DNA of 64,000 nt from Streptomyces sp. IMTB 2501 (GTDB lineage Bacteria; Actinomycetota; Actinomycetes; Streptomycetales; Streptomycetaceae), in assembly GCF_001953885.1 (NCBI RefSeq), contig NZ_MQUS01000002.1, positions 186,001 through 250,000 on the forward strand, read 5' to 3'. Below, piece after piece: positions 35,586 to 44,423 of the stretch. Under the pieces are notes generated by a model. The model worked only from the letters and a program-made list of their open reading frames with translations. It was not told the DNA's origin and did no database searches. The position numbers and the translations under genes were made by a program. How positions within the stretch are numbered: the first letter of the stretch is position 1; the number at the start of each line of letters is the position of its first letter.

Positions 35586-36602
35586 ATGACTGCCCGCCCC
35601 GCCCGCCCCGACCTGCCCGTGGCCGTCTGCGTCATGGACCCCGCCATCGCCGACCAGGTGCTCCCCGCAGAGCTGCGCAAACACCTCTCCGCCCGCGTCC
35701 TGCTCGCCCCCGGCCAGGAGCGCTCGGCTCCACGCGCGATGTTCCCCGCCGAGTTCGCCGAGGCGGAGATCCTCATCAGCGGCTGGGGCTGCCCCCGGCT
35801 CACGCCCGACGTCCTGGCCGGGGCGCCCCGGCTGCGCGCGGTGATGCACGCCGCCGGCACCGTCAAGTCGCTGGTGAGCGACGCGGTATGGGAACGGGGC
35901 ATCGTCGTGTCGTCGGCGGCCGCCGCCAACGCCGGCCCCGTCATCGCTTACACGCTGGCCCTCATCACCCTCGCCACCCGGCGCACCCTGACCATGGCGG
36001 CCCGCTACGAAGACGGCTGGCCGGCTTCCGGACACCGTTCCGGTGCCGACGGCAGCACGGTGGGCATCGTGGGCGCCTCACGCATCGGCCGCGGCGTGCT
36101 GGCCGCTCTACGGCGGTCCGACGCGGGCCACCGGCTGCTGCTGACCGATCCGTATGTGACGGACGACGAGGCACACCGGCTCGGCGCGGAGCGGGTCGAA
36201 CTGGCCGAGCTGTGCCGTCTTTCGGCGGTGGTGAGCGTCCACGCGCCGCTGCTGCCGGAGACCACCGGTCTGCTGGACGCCGCGATGCTGGGGTTCATCC
36301 CGGACGGCGGTGTGCTCATCAATACGGCCCGGGGCGCCATCGTCGACACGCAGGCGCTGACCCGTGAGTGCGCGTCCGGGCGGCTGGAGGCGTACCTGGA
36401 TGTGACGGACCCCGAACCGCTGCCGCCCGGACACCCGTTGCTCTCCCTGCCCAACGTGTTGGTCACCCCGCACATCGCCGGTGCACAGGGCAGCGAGGTG
36501 CAGCGGCTCGGACGGTATGCGGTGGCGGAGGTCGATCGGTGGCTGACGGGCGAGCCACTGCTCGGCGCGGTCACCCGCGAGGCCCTGTCACACCTGGCCT
36601 GA
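35586..36602 (+). CDS. D-isomer-specific 2-hydroxyacid dehydrogenase
   Basis: 338 residues. NAD domain with VGIVGASRIGRGVL (GxSxxGR variant), INTARGAIVDTQAL, substrate-binding Arg in that motif, Glu in YLDVTDPEPLPPGHPL and catalytic His in TPHIAGAQ. Reduces 2-keto acids with NAD(P)H. The ATG at 35586 is preferred over 35529 because AAGAGGA lies 10 bases upstream. The family is broad and the substrate unknown. It sits at the edge of the antibiotic region; a role there is not evident. Confidence 0.88.
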   Translation: MTARPARPDLPVAVCVMDPAIADQVLPAELRKHLSARVLLAPGQERSAPRAMFPAEFAEAEILISGWGCPRLTPDVLAGAPRLRAVMHAAGTVKSLVSDAVWERGIVVSSAAAANAGPVIAYTLALITLATRRTLTMAARYEDGWPASGHRSGADGSTVGIVGASRIGRGVLAALRRSDAGHRLLLTDPYVTDDEAHRLGAERVELAELCRLSAVVSVHAPLLPETTGLLDAAMLGFIPDGGVLINTARGAIVDTQALTRECASGRLEAYLDVTDPEPLPPGHPLLSLPNVLVTPHIAGAQGSEVQRLGRYAVAEVDRWLTGEPLLGAVTREALSHLA

Positions 36603-37044
36603 GCGACGCCGCGCGTGCCATCCGAACGACGGCGCCGGCGCCGTCCCGCAGGGCTCAACTGGTCGCGATGACTCACCAGTCGGAACCATCGACGTCGGAC
36701 CAACGATGGGATGGCCGCCCCGCGCGGAGGGCGCCCGTCACCCCTCATGAAAACCCGGCGCTTGGTGCAGCTCCTATGACGTCGCGAGCCTCGCGTCAGG
36801 GGGCAAGGCCGCTTATGACATGGCTGGGAGGAGTGCGGAAAGTCCGCCGAGTTCGTCGGGTGCTGAGAGACGAAAGGTCACTCATGCCGCAATCCATGCG
36901 CGCGCTCGTAGCCCGAGAGGTCGGCGAGCCGAAGGCCGCCACGGGATGCGGGACGAGGCCGGCGAGCCCGCACTCCGGCCCGCCATCGCGCCGCCGACGC
37001 GTCGACTGTGAACTTCGCGACGGTCGATCAGCAGACACAACAAC
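36603..37044. other. Intergenic region without a supported gene
   Basis: 442 bp. Short frames are open but none has a family signature. The composition is slightly less GC-rich than the neighbours (for example CATCGACGTCGGACCAACGATG). Confidence 0.5.
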
Positions 37045-37071
37045 AAGGCCCAGGTCTCTGACCTGGGCCTT
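37045..37071. terminator. Hairpin terminator next to the tRNA remnant
   Basis: Perfect 11-bp stem AAGGCCCAGGT / ACCTGGGCCTT with loop CTCTG. On the minus strand it begins 5 bp after the CCA end of the tRNA fragment and is followed by TTGTTG, as a native tRNA terminator would be. Confidence 0.85.
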
Positions 37072-37076
37072 CCTCA

Positions 37077-37125
37077 TGGAGGGGGTGACGAGAATCGAAC
37101 TCGCGCTCTCAGCTTGGGAAGCTGA
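37077..37125 (-). tRNA. 3' fragment of tRNA-Gly (CCC anticodon), 5' half missing
   Basis: Minus strand reads TCAGC-TTCCCAA-GCTGA (anticodon stem-loop with CCC), GAGC, then GCGAG-TTCGATT-CTCGT (T arm), CACCCCC and TCCA. The complementary 5' acceptor GGGGGTG and the D arm are absent from the next 60 bp upstream on that strand, so this is not a functional tRNA. A 3' half-tRNA is the usual scar or attachment site of an integrase that recombines inside tRNA genes. With the terminator still attached to its 3' side, the inserted element would be expected toward higher coordinates. Confidence 0.75.
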
Positions 37126-37465
37126 GGTGATCGAGCCACCGTCGCTGAGCCGACCTGCACGAGAGCAGCACCGGCGTCACGCCCGTCAGCGTTCAGCCGG
37201 CTGCGGATCAGAAGGTCGTAGTCCATGGGGAACGGCGCCTCGCTCGGCCTCGACCGAGCCCCGCCCGCCCAGCCGCGGTCGTTGCTCCTGGGCTGAATCC
37301 ACGACGATCCCCTGACCTGGACCGAGTACGTTCCCCGGCCCGGACCGAGATGGTTTCCCCGGCCCAGGCCGAGATCCGGACCTTGCCGTCGGTGTGCGAG
37401 CGAGGACACGGCGAAGTGGCTATTAGTGGAGGGACTGTCTCCCACTTCACCACTCAGGAGGTCCG
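37126..37465. other. Intergenic region beyond the tRNA remnant
   Basis: 340 bp with no convincing gene. A near-direct repeat occurs at about 37331-37374 (TTCCCCGGCCCGGACCGAGA and TTCCCCGGCCCAGGCCGAGA). CACTCAGGAGG at the right end is the ribosome site of the next gene. No integrase remnant recognised. Confidence 0.4.
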
Positions 37466-38266
37466 ATGCCCGGTCGTACGGAGTCGATCGAGTCGATGGA
37501 GCAGCTCGCCGTGGGGTGGCGGGCTCTGGTGCTCGACCGGGACACGGAGGCCGATGTCCGGGACCTGCCGGGCATCGCCGTCCGCTGGGCCGACTGCCGG
37601 TTCCCCTTCTGGAACTGCGTCACCCTGACCGAGGCCGACGCCGACGCGGCGCTCTTCGAGCAACGTCTGGGCGAGGCCGCGGACATCATGCGCGCGAAGC
37701 ACCGTCCCGGATTCCTGTGGCTCTTCGAGGACCTTCTCGGCGCCGAGGCCCGTGCGGTGGTGCGGACGGCCGCCGAGAAGGCGGGTCTCGAGTACGCCTT
37801 CCCCGGCACCGGTATGGCCGGAGACGTCCTCCCGCTGCCCGAGCCGTCCCACCCCGATCTGACATTCGTGCGCGTGACCACCGACGAACAGCTGCAGGCG
37901 TACGCCGACTTGAACTCCCGCGCTTACGGATTCCCACTGGGGGCCGGCCGCGACGGGCTCCTCGGCTCCACACTGTGGAAGAACGAGGTGCATGCCTACC
38001 TGGGGGTACGGGACGGCATCCCGGTGACGTGCGCCGCGGCCGTGGAAACCGACGGCCGTCTCTTCGTCGTGCTCGTCGCCACGGTCCCGGAGTGGCAGCG
38101 CCGTGGCTATGCGGAGGCGGTCACGCGCAAGGCCCTCTTCGAGGGTGCCCGGGCCACCGGCCTGACCCGCGCGACCCTGCACGCGACCGCGGCCGGTGCG
38201 CCCGTCTATCCCCGCATCGGCTTCCGGCCGAACTCGCCGATGCAGTTCTACGCCCTGAAGCGCTGA
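37466..38266 (+). CDS. GNAT-family N-acetyltransferase
   Basis: 266 residues. The GNAT fold is in the C-terminal half: AYLGVRDGIPVTCAAAVE, the acetyl-CoA loop VATVPEWQRRGYAEAV (Q/RxxGx(G/A) motif) and LHATAAGAPVYPRIGFRP. The N-terminal 130 residues form a second, weaker domain typical of Streptomyces GNAT proteins. The acetyl acceptor is unknown. The ATG at 37466 has GGAGG upstream. First intact gene beyond the tRNA remnant. Confidence 0.85.
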   Translation: MPGRTESIESMEQLAVGWRALVLDRDTEADVRDLPGIAVRWADCRFPFWNCVTLTEADADAALFEQRLGEAADIMRAKHRPGFLWLFEDLLGAEARAVVRTAAEKAGLEYAFPGTGMAGDVLPLPEPSHPDLTFVRVTTDEQLQAYADLNSRAYGFPLGAGRDGLLGSTLWKNEVHAYLGVRDGIPVTCAAAVETDGRLFVVLVATVPEWQRRGYAEAVTRKALFEGARATGLTRATLHATAAGAPVYPRIGFRPNSPMQFYALKR

Positions 38267-38464
38267 CCTCCCGGTCGCGCGTGCCGTGGGGCTCCAGTGC
38301 CCCAACAGGCGACGTTCGCCCCGTCGCGGCGCCCGGCACGCCCTCTCGCCGCACCGGCCGGAAGCCCACGGACGCCGAGCCCATCGGGTACGGCCTCCGG
38401 CCGGCACACCGAGAGCACGCACAGGGCGCCGCTCCTTGACGGGCAAACGTTGCCTGCCGGGGCA

Positions 38465-40171
38465 CTAGCTGACGGCGAAGTCGTCGGCGTGGACGTCGGA
38501 CTGGCCGTACCAGCCGTGGACGTAGACGGTGACGGTTCCGCTGCTGCCGGTGGTGAAGTTGACGGTCAGCTGGTTCCAACTCGTGTTGTTCGACCAGGTG
38601 CTGGCGGTGGCGCCGCCGCTGACCCCGATGTAGGCGTAGGGGCCCTGGACCCAACCGGTGAGCGTGTAGCTGTGGTTGGGGGACAGCGTCACGGTCTGGT
38701 CGCACTCACCGGTGCCGCTGGAGCTGGGCGTGACCTGGAGGGCGTGGCTGCCGGTGTGGACCGGGGTCGAGACCACCGTGCTGGCGCCCGTGCAGGTCCA
38801 GGGGCTCGGACTGCCGGTCTCGAACCCGGCGTTGGTCAGCGAGCCCCCGCCGCCTCCACCCCCACTGGAAGTGACGCTGAGCGTGTAGGTCGCGCTGTGG
38901 CTGCCGCCGCCGGCGGCCGTGCCGGTGACGGTGATCGGATAGGTGCCCGCGGCCACGGACGCCCCGACCGTCGCCGTCAGCGTCGAACTGCCGCCGGACG
39001 TGATCGAGGCGGGGCTGAAGGAGACGCTGACGCCGGAGGGCGCGCCCGAGGCGGAGAGGCTGACGGATTCGGCGTTGCCGGAGGTGACGGCCGAGGAGAC
39101 CGTCGCGGTCGCGGAGCCGCCCTGAGCGACCGAGGCGGAGCCAGGCGCCACGGACAGGGAGAAGTCACTGGTCGTGCCTCCGCCCCCGCCGCCCGTGCCC
39201 TCATAGGGCACGAACGCGTCCGTGAACGCGAGGCTGTTCTGGCTGATCTCGCTACAGGTGGGCAGGGAGTTGGCGCTTCCGCTGCACGGCTGGTCCCGGT
39301 TGACGGACCAGAACGCCAGCCGCCCGACACCGTTCTGCGCGGCGAAATTCTCCACCGTCTGCGCATCGGCCAGGGTGAAGGTGGAACCGTCATCGTTCTT
39401 GCCGATCATCGGGGTGATCCCGAGGTTGGCGTAGGTGTACGAGGAGTTGACGGACTGCATCTGGGCGAGCGTTGCCTTGGCGGCGTCGACCGCGCCCTGG
39501 CCCATCTCGGTGCCGGTGCCCGCGTAGTAGTCCATGGCCATGATGTTGACCACGTCGATCTTGATGCCCGTGTTCTCGGCGGCCTTGAGGATGTTGACGC
39601 CGTCGCCTGTCAGACCGCTCGTCAGCACCGGCAGGGTCATGGAGAACTGCAGGCCCGGGTTGGAGGCCTTGAGGTCCTTCATCGCCTGCATCTGGCGGGC
39701 CGCGGCCGCGGTGTCCGCGACGGCCGCGCCCTCGACGTCGAAGTCGAGCTGGGTGACGCCGTAGTCGTTGATGATGGCCTGGTATCCGGCGTCGATGCTG
39801 CTCTGGGTGGAACACGTCCAGGCGAGCGGCTCACCGCTCGCGCCGCCGGATGAGATGACGACGGAGGCTCCCTCGGACTTCGCCTTGGCGATCTCGGGGT
39901 CGGTGTAGGAGTCGTTGCCGATGGGGAGCGTGTCGCCCCAGATCTGGTTGCAGCCTTCGCCGAGTACGAAGGCCGCGGTGTAGGCCTTGAGGTGGTGTCC
40001 GGTGACGGCGGTGTCGAGCATGCCCTCCTGACCGTTCGACATGTCGACATACGGAGCCACGGAGTAGACGCTGCTCGTCGCGGCGCTGCCGGCGGGTGCC
40101 AGAGCGACGACGACGCCGGTGGCCGCGAGCGCGAGCGCGCAGACGGAAGCGCCCATTCTTGCCAGGTGCAT
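38465..40171 (-). CDS. Secreted GH18 chitinase with Ig-like and carbohydrate-binding domains
   Basis: 568 residues. Signal peptide 1-31 (ALAATGVVVALAPAGSAA). GH18 domain about 35-335 with the catalytic motif QLDFDVEG (Asp143, Asp145, Glu147), IMAMDYYAG for the product side and RLAFWSVNRDQPC at the barrel end. A Gly-rich linker leads to an Ig-like domain (about 348-440), another Gly linker, then a CBM4/16-like module (LTNAGFETGSPSPWTCTG to the end). Hydrolyses chitin outside the cell. The promoter has a 12-bp element close to the known chitinase/DasR type. The ATG at 40171 was chosen because a signal peptide begins there. Confidence 0.9.
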   Translation of the reverse strand: MHLARMGASVCALALAATGVVVALAPAGSAATSSVYSVAPYVDMSNGQEGMLDTAVTGHHLKAYTAAFVLGEGCNQIWGDTLPIGNDSYTDPEIAKAKSEGASVVISSGGASGEPLAWTCSTQSSIDAGYQAIINDYGVTQLDFDVEGAAVADTAAAARQMQAMKDLKASNPGLQFSMTLPVLTSGLTGDGVNILKAAENTGIKIDVVNIMAMDYYAGTGTEMGQGAVDAAKATLAQMQSVNSSYTYANLGITPMIGKNDDGSTFTLADAQTVENFAAQNGVGRLAFWSVNRDQPCSGSANSLPTCSEISQNSLAFTDAFVPYEGTGGGGGGTTSDFSLSVAPGSASVAQGGSATATVSSAVTSGNAESVSLSASGAPSGVSVSFSPASITSGGSSTLTATVGASVAAGTYPITVTGTAAGGGSHSATYTLSVTSSGGGGGGGSLTNAGFETGSPSPWTCTGASTVVSTPVHTGSHALQVTPSSSGTGECDQTVTLSPNHSYTLTGWVQGPYAYIGVSGGATASTWSNNTSWNQLTVNFTTGSSGTVTVYVHGWYGQSDVHADDFAVS

Positions 40172-40237
40172 GACAGTGCCCCTCTCGGGGTGCCCCAAGG
40201 GCGTGGAGTGGTGGGGTGGTGCCGTGCCGGGCCGACG

Positions 40238-40251
40238 TTGGTACATACCAA
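40238..40251. promoter_or_regulatory. Inverted repeat in the chitinase promoter
   Basis: TTGGTACATACCAA: perfect 6-bp arms with a 2-bp centre, at the expected -10 distance from a TTGACG box on the minus strand (40275-40270). Possible operator or part of the promoter. Confidence 0.4.
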
Positions 40252-40276
40252 ACCGCCCGCGCGAGGCTCCGTCAAG

Positions 40277-40288
40277 AGGACTAGACCA
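40277..40288 (-). promoter_or_regulatory. DasR/chitinase-type 12-bp promoter element
   Basis: Minus strand TGGTCTAGTCCT, 10 of 12 matches to the TGGTCCAGACCT direct-repeat element I recall from Streptomyces chitinase promoters and similar to DasR sites. It abuts the -35-like TTGACG. Supports induction by chitin oligomers and GlcNAc control. Confidence 0.55.
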
Positions 40289-40530
40289 ACTGCAACCATC
40301 CGGATTTGCGATGCCTGTCCCGCCGTCACGCGGTCGGAACCAGGTAGCAGCGTGGGCGAGTTGGCCGGGCCGTGCCCGCACCGACGGCAGCGGGCGGCGC
40401 CTGGCGACTGGCCGGTCGTGGCGTACCGCGGTGGCCGTTGGCTGGTTGCTCGCGGGCGGTATTAGGCTGGGGGACCGGTGGAACCGGCACGTCGACGACC
40501 ACGCCGGACGCGAGCGTCAGGGAGTGACCG

Positions 40531-41052
40531 ATGGCAGTGGGAACCGAGCGGGCCGTACTGGCGGGCGGTTGCTTCTGGGGCATGCAGGATCTGATCCGCA
40601 AGCAGCCGGGCGTGGTGTCCACGCGGGTCGGCTACAGCGGTGGCGACACGCCGAATGCGACGTACCGCGATCACGGCGACCACGCCGAGGCCATCGAGAT
40701 CCTCTTCGACCCCACGGCCACGAGCTACCGCGACGTCCTGGAGTTCTTCTTCCAGATCCACGATCCGACCACGCGGGACCGCCAGGGCAACGACATCGGG
40801 CGCAGCTACCGGTCCGCGATCTTCTACGGCGACGAGGAACAGCACCGCGTCGCCCTGGACACGATCGCCGACGTCGAGGCGAGCGGACTGTGGCCGGGGA
40901 AGGTGGTCACGGAGGTGGAGCCCGTGGGTGACTTCTGGGAGGCTGAACCCGAGCACCAGGACTACCTGGAGCGTTACCCCAACGGCTATACCTGCCACTT
41001 CCCGCGCCCGAACTGGAAGTTGCCGCGGCGAGGGTCGGCGACGACGAACTGA
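40531..41052 (+). CDS. msrA: Peptide-methionine (S)-S-oxide reductase MsrA
   Basis: 173 residues, whole MsrA family. Catalytic motif AGGCFWG with Cys14; [27 protein letters not shown] is the substrate pocket; [10 protein letters not shown] follows. Repairs oxidised methionine using thioredoxin. The family's resolving cysteines are usually C-terminal; here one Cys is visible at YTCHFP. ATG at 40531 in ACCGATGGCAGTG. The 359-bp gap to the divergent chitinase holds the elements above. Confidence 0.95.
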   Translation: MAVGTERAVLAGGCFWGMQDLIRKQPGVVSTRVGYSGGDTPNATYRDHGDHAEAIEILFDPTATSYRDVLEFFFQIHDPTTRDRQGNDIGRSYRSAIFYGDEEQHRVALDTIADVEASGLWPGKVVTEVEPVGDFWEAEPEHQDYLERYPNGYTCHFPRPNWKLPRRGSATTN

Positions 41053-41118
41053 ACCCCCGTGTCTCCGCCGCACGGGGGAGCGCGATCCGACCCGCGAGGG
41101 ATGTGACCGCCCCACCCG

Positions 41119-42177
41119 GTGACGAGTCTGGATCTCCGGAGGCAGCCGCACGAGCGCGGTGCCTGCGGAGAGACGGGGGACTCGGTGGACCGGTTGGGCT
41201 CAGGGGACAGCTTCGACCGGCTGGGCCGGCCGGCGGCGTACGGGGCGGCGGCGGTGATGACGCCGTACACGTTGATCAAGGTCTCATGGGTGGTCGGGGC
41301 GATCGCGGGGGTACTGCCCATCGGTGACGGCTTCGGCCTGGCCGGCTGGGTCGCGCTCAACACCGCGACCGTCGGCATGGCCGGCCTCGGCATCGCCGTG
41401 GCGCTCGCCCTGGTGCGGCCCTGGGGCCTGCGCCTGCCGGTGCGGTTGGTCGCGGGTGTCGCCTGGGTGGGTACGGGCTTCCTGGTCCCCCTGCTGCCGT
41501 ACGCCGTACTCGACTCGCTGCTGGGACTGCCGGACGGCGCGCCACGGCACCGGCACGACGGCGGCCCGGCCATGCCGGGCTGGGAAGCCGTGCTGATCCA
41601 GACCAGCTTCACGGGGATGGGACTCGGTCTCGCGATCGCCCTGCCCGCGCACCTACGACGACGCCGGCCGGAGGTGTTCGCCGGCCGGGTCGGCGACGCG
41701 GGCCACGGCCTCGCCCGCCCCGTGTGGTGGGCGGCGGGCGCCGGTGCGGTGATCGGGGCTGTCTGGGTCTACTGGGCGCTCGGCGGTACGGCCGGTGTCG
41801 CGCATCCGGCACAACGGGGCACCGACGAGCGGCTGTTGACCGGCCTGTGGGGGCTGTGGGCGCTCACGGCCGCGGCCGCCACCTGGACCATCGGCCGCGG
41901 CCGGCCCGCCCGGCTGCCCCGCTGGATCCCCCTGACGCTCGGCTGGCTGGGGACGGGGTCGCTGTGCGCGTGGAGCGGCTGGCGGCTGCCGTTCGTCCTG
42001 TACGTGGCGCTGGCCCACCCCACCGGTACGGCCCTGCCGGAGAACCTCACCGTCGCGACCGTGCTCCATGTCGTCGCCGTCGCCGCGGGCGCGGTCATGC
42101 TCCCGGCGCTCGTCCGCACCCGCGGATCCGTCGCCGCACCCGAGGCCGTGGACGACACCGGCAGCCGTCTGTCGTAG
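41119..42177 (+). CDS. Multi-pass membrane protein of unknown function
   Basis: 352 residues with about eight hydrophobic helices in pairs (for example LIKVSWVVGAIAGVLPIG, VALNTATVGMAGLGIAVAL, VIGAVWVYWALGG, VATVLHVVAVAAGAVML). The N-terminal 35 residues and the tail are charged and cytoplasmic. It reads like several Streptomyces hypothetical membrane proteins; no transport motif recognised. A later ATG (residue 47, MTPYTLIKV) would also keep all helices, so the start is uncertain. Confidence 0.7.
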   Translation: MTSLDLRRQPHERGACGETGDSVDRLGSGDSFDRLGRPAAYGAAAVMTPYTLIKVSWVVGAIAGVLPIGDGFGLAGWVALNTATVGMAGLGIAVALALVRPWGLRLPVRLVAGVAWVGTGFLVPLLPYAVLDSLLGLPDGAPRHRHDGGPAMPGWEAVLIQTSFTGMGLGLAIALPAHLRRRRPEVFAGRVGDAGHGLARPVWWAAGAGAVIGAVWVYWALGGTAGVAHPAQRGTDERLLTGLWGLWALTAAAATWTIGRGRPARLPRWIPLTLGWLGTGSLCAWSGWRLPFVLYVALAHPTGTALPENLTVATVLHVVAVAAGAVMLPALVRTRGSVAAPEAVDDTGSRLS

Positions 42178-42237
42178 AACGGGCAGAGCCGCGTACCAGG
42201 CCCCCGCGGCAGGCCCGGCCGCCCTCGGCTGAGGATG

Positions 42238-43311
42238 TCAGGACGGCCGTGGCCCGTCCTCAGGCGCCGGAGGCAGCGCGAGGTGGGCCAGGTCGCCCGG
42301 TGGGGGTGAGGTCACCGGCCACAGGGGCGCGGCCTCGCCGTCGGCGAGGGCGGCCGGAGCGTCGGTGAGGTTCATGCGTTCGCGCAGCCGGCCGTAGAAG
42401 TCCATCGGGCCCAGCCGGACCGCCTTCAGCCGGCGCGGTGCGGCGTACACGCCGATCCAGTCCCCGGGGCTCAGCACACCGCGCAGCTGGCCGTCGATGC
42501 TGACGGCGGCCTGCCCCGACCGTTCCAGGACCCGCAGCGCGATGGGCTCGTCGGGGGCGGCCACGACCGAGCGGTTGAACACCATGTGCGGGGCGACCGG
42601 CGTGAAGACCAGGCCCTCCGCGCGCGGCGAGACGACCGGGCCGCCCGCGGCGAAGCTGTACGCGGTGGAGCCCGTGGGCGTGGCCACCAGCAGCGCGTCG
42701 GCCGAGTAGCAGGCCAGGAGCCGGCCGGACAGATACACACCGACCGACACCTGCCGGTCCCGGGCGAGCTTCTCCACGACGACGTCGTTCAGCGCGGTGA
42801 CGTTTAGCGCGACGCCCCAGTCTTCCCCCGTCTCGCACTCCGCCCGCACCCGGGGCGGAGGCAGCATCGGCCCGCGGCCGTACTGCAGCAGCGTCTCCAT
42901 CTGCGCGGGCACCTCCAGGCGGCACGACGCCCGCATGGTGAGCAGCATCCGGCTCTCTACGGTGATCCGCTCGGACCGGACCGCGTCCAGCGCCGCGCGC
43001 ACCGCCGGTGCCGGGACCTCGGTGAGGAAGCCGACCCGGCCGAGGTCGACGCCGAGCACCAGGGCGTCGTTCTCGGCCGCCAGCCGGGCGCCGCGCAGAA
43101 AGGTGCCGTCGCCGCCGAGGGTGACGATGAGATCCGGATCGCCCGCGGCGTCCAGCTCCTCCCGGGCGCTGCGACGTGCCCCCTCCTGCCACACGTCGAT
43201 GTCGGCGCATCCCACGGCGTGCTCCGCGCACCACGCGCGCACCGCGTGCGCGGCGGCCACGGCCTCGGTGCGGCCGCCGTGCACCACCAGGCCGACACGG
43301 TTCACCGTCAT
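42238..43311 (-). CDS. NAD kinase-family protein
   Basis: 357 residues. ATP/NAD-kinase motifs are all present: TLGGDGTFLRGARLAA (GGDG), NDVVVEK, VATPTGSTAYSFAAGGP and VSIDGQLRG. It phosphorylates NAD to NADP. It is longer than a typical NAD kinase (about 300 residues) because of a C-terminal extension after FYGRLRERM. Streptomyces carries several paralogues, so this may be an accessory copy. GGAGGCGGAT precedes the ATG at 43311. A degenerate tandem repeat lies just upstream. Confidence 0.88.
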   Translation of the reverse strand: MTVNRVGLVVHGGRTEAVAAAHAVRAWCAEHAVGCADIDVWQEGARRSAREELDAAGDPDLIVTLGGDGTFLRGARLAAENDALVLGVDLGRVGFLTEVPAPAVRAALDAVRSERITVESRMLLTMRASCRLEVPAQMETLLQYGRGPMLPPPRVRAECETGEDWGVALNVTALNDVVVEKLARDRQVSVGVYLSGRLLACYSADALLVATPTGSTAYSFAAGGPVVSPRAEGLVFTPVAPHMVFNRSVVAAPDEPIALRVLERSGQAAVSIDGQLRGVLSPGDWIGVYAAPRRLKAVRLGPMDFYGRLRERMNLTDAPAALADGEAAPLWPVTSPPPGDLAHLALPPAPEDGPRPS

Positions 43312-43404
43312 ATCCGCCTCCCAGCCGGCTGCTCCCGCCCGCCATCCTCGCCGCGCACCCCTCGGGCACGACACGCGCCACGCCGCATGGCACTCCGCTG
43401 AGGT

Positions 43405-43605
43405 GCCACCGGACCGGCGACGCATCTGGGGCGCTGCGCGGAGGGGCCACCGAAGCGGTGCCGTATCTGGGGCACCGCGCGCAGGAGCCACTGGACCGGC
43501 GCCGTGTCTGGGGCGTCCTGCGGAGTAGTCATCGGACCGGGGGCGCCCCCGTGACACTGCGCCGAGGGGCCACCGGGACTCGGCCGGCGGCGCACCCGGG
43601 ACCCG
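43405..43605. repeat. 41-bp degenerate tandem repeat, about five copies
   Basis: Units begin GCCACC-like at 43405, 43446, 43487, 43528 and 43569, exactly 41 bp apart, and share CACCGGACCGG...TCTGGGGC...GCGGAG. A weaker sixth unit may start near 43364. The unit is not a multiple of three, so it is not built to encode a peptide repeat. It lies between the NAD kinase start and the AraC stop. Confidence 0.8.
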
Positions 43606-43607
43606 GG

Positions 43608-44369
43608 TCAGCCGAACGGCCCGTCGTCGCTCGGCAGGCGAGTGCCCGGCGTGTGGCCGAAGGCGCGGCGGAACACGTCGATGAAGGCGCTGGCCGAGGA
43701 CCAGCCACACCGGTGAGCCACCGTGGTCACCGGCGTCCGTTCGGCCAGCAGGACCAGCGCGTGGTGCAGCCGCAACTGGGTGCGCCACTGCGGGTAGGTC
43801 ATCCCGAGGTCCTGGCGGAACAGCCGCGACAGGGTACGGTCACTCGCCCCGACCTGCCGGCCCAGCTCGGCCAGGGTGCGGCCGTCGGCCGGATCGGCGC
43901 GCAGGATGTCGCACAGCGCGCGCAGCACGGGGGAGTGGGGCGTGGGCAGATGCAGCGGCTGCTGCGGCGAGGCCCGCAGCTGGTCGAGCAACACCGCACG
44001 CAGCCGGGCCCGTTCGGGGCTGCCGTCGTCCGGCGCAGCGGTGTGGGCGATGATCAGCTCGCGCAGCAACGGGCCCACGGCCAGTACCGTCGGCGTGTCC
44101 AGGGCCAGCGGGTTCTCCGTCGCCGGCAGCCCCATCAGATGCAGTTCCAGCTCGCCGTGCGCCTGGTGGGCGTGGACCGTGCCGGCCGGTACCCAGATGG
44201 CGCGGGTGGCGGGGGCGACCCAGGAACCGGCGCCGGTGGTGACGGCCACGACCCCGCGGCCCGCGTAGACGATCTGGTGGTCGTCGTGCCGGTGGGCCTC
44301 GATCGCCGCACGGGGCGCCAGCCGCCGGGTGTGCGTCGGAGCCGTCGGCATATGGCGGATTTCCGTCAT
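43608..44369 (-). CDS. AraC-family transcriptional regulator with N-terminal cupin
   Basis: 253 residues. Cupin-like sensor at about 20-95 (EAHRHDDHQIVYAGRGVVAV) and AraC double HTH at about 150-250, with RTLAELGRQVGASDRTLSRL for the first HTH and CGWSSASAFIDVFRRAFGHTPG for the second. Divergent from an MFS transporter 54 bp away, the common regulator/efflux arrangement, so it likely controls that gene. The start is ATG 44369; an ATG at 44351 is also possible, and neither has a strong ribosome site. Confidence 0.85.
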   Translation of the reverse strand: MTEIRHMPTAPTHTRRLAPRAAIEAHRHDDHQIVYAGRGVVAVTTGAGSWVAPATRAIWVPAGTVHAHQAHGELELHLMGLPATENPLALDTPTVLAVGPLLRELIIAHTAAPDDGSPERARLRAVLLDQLRASPQQPLHLPTPHSPVLRALCDILRADPADGRTLAELGRQVGASDRTLSRLFRQDLGMTYPQWRTQLRLHHALVLLAERTPVTTVAHRCGWSSASAFIDVFRRAFGHTPGTRLPSDDGPFG

Positions 44370-44423
44370 CCGCTGGCAGTTTATCGGAAGTGCGACAGCC
44401 CGGCGGGGCCGGAGCATGACGGC

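Noticed and set aside
37077..37160. Functional tRNA-Gly
   Set aside because: The 5' acceptor strand and D arm are missing, so only the 3' half is present.
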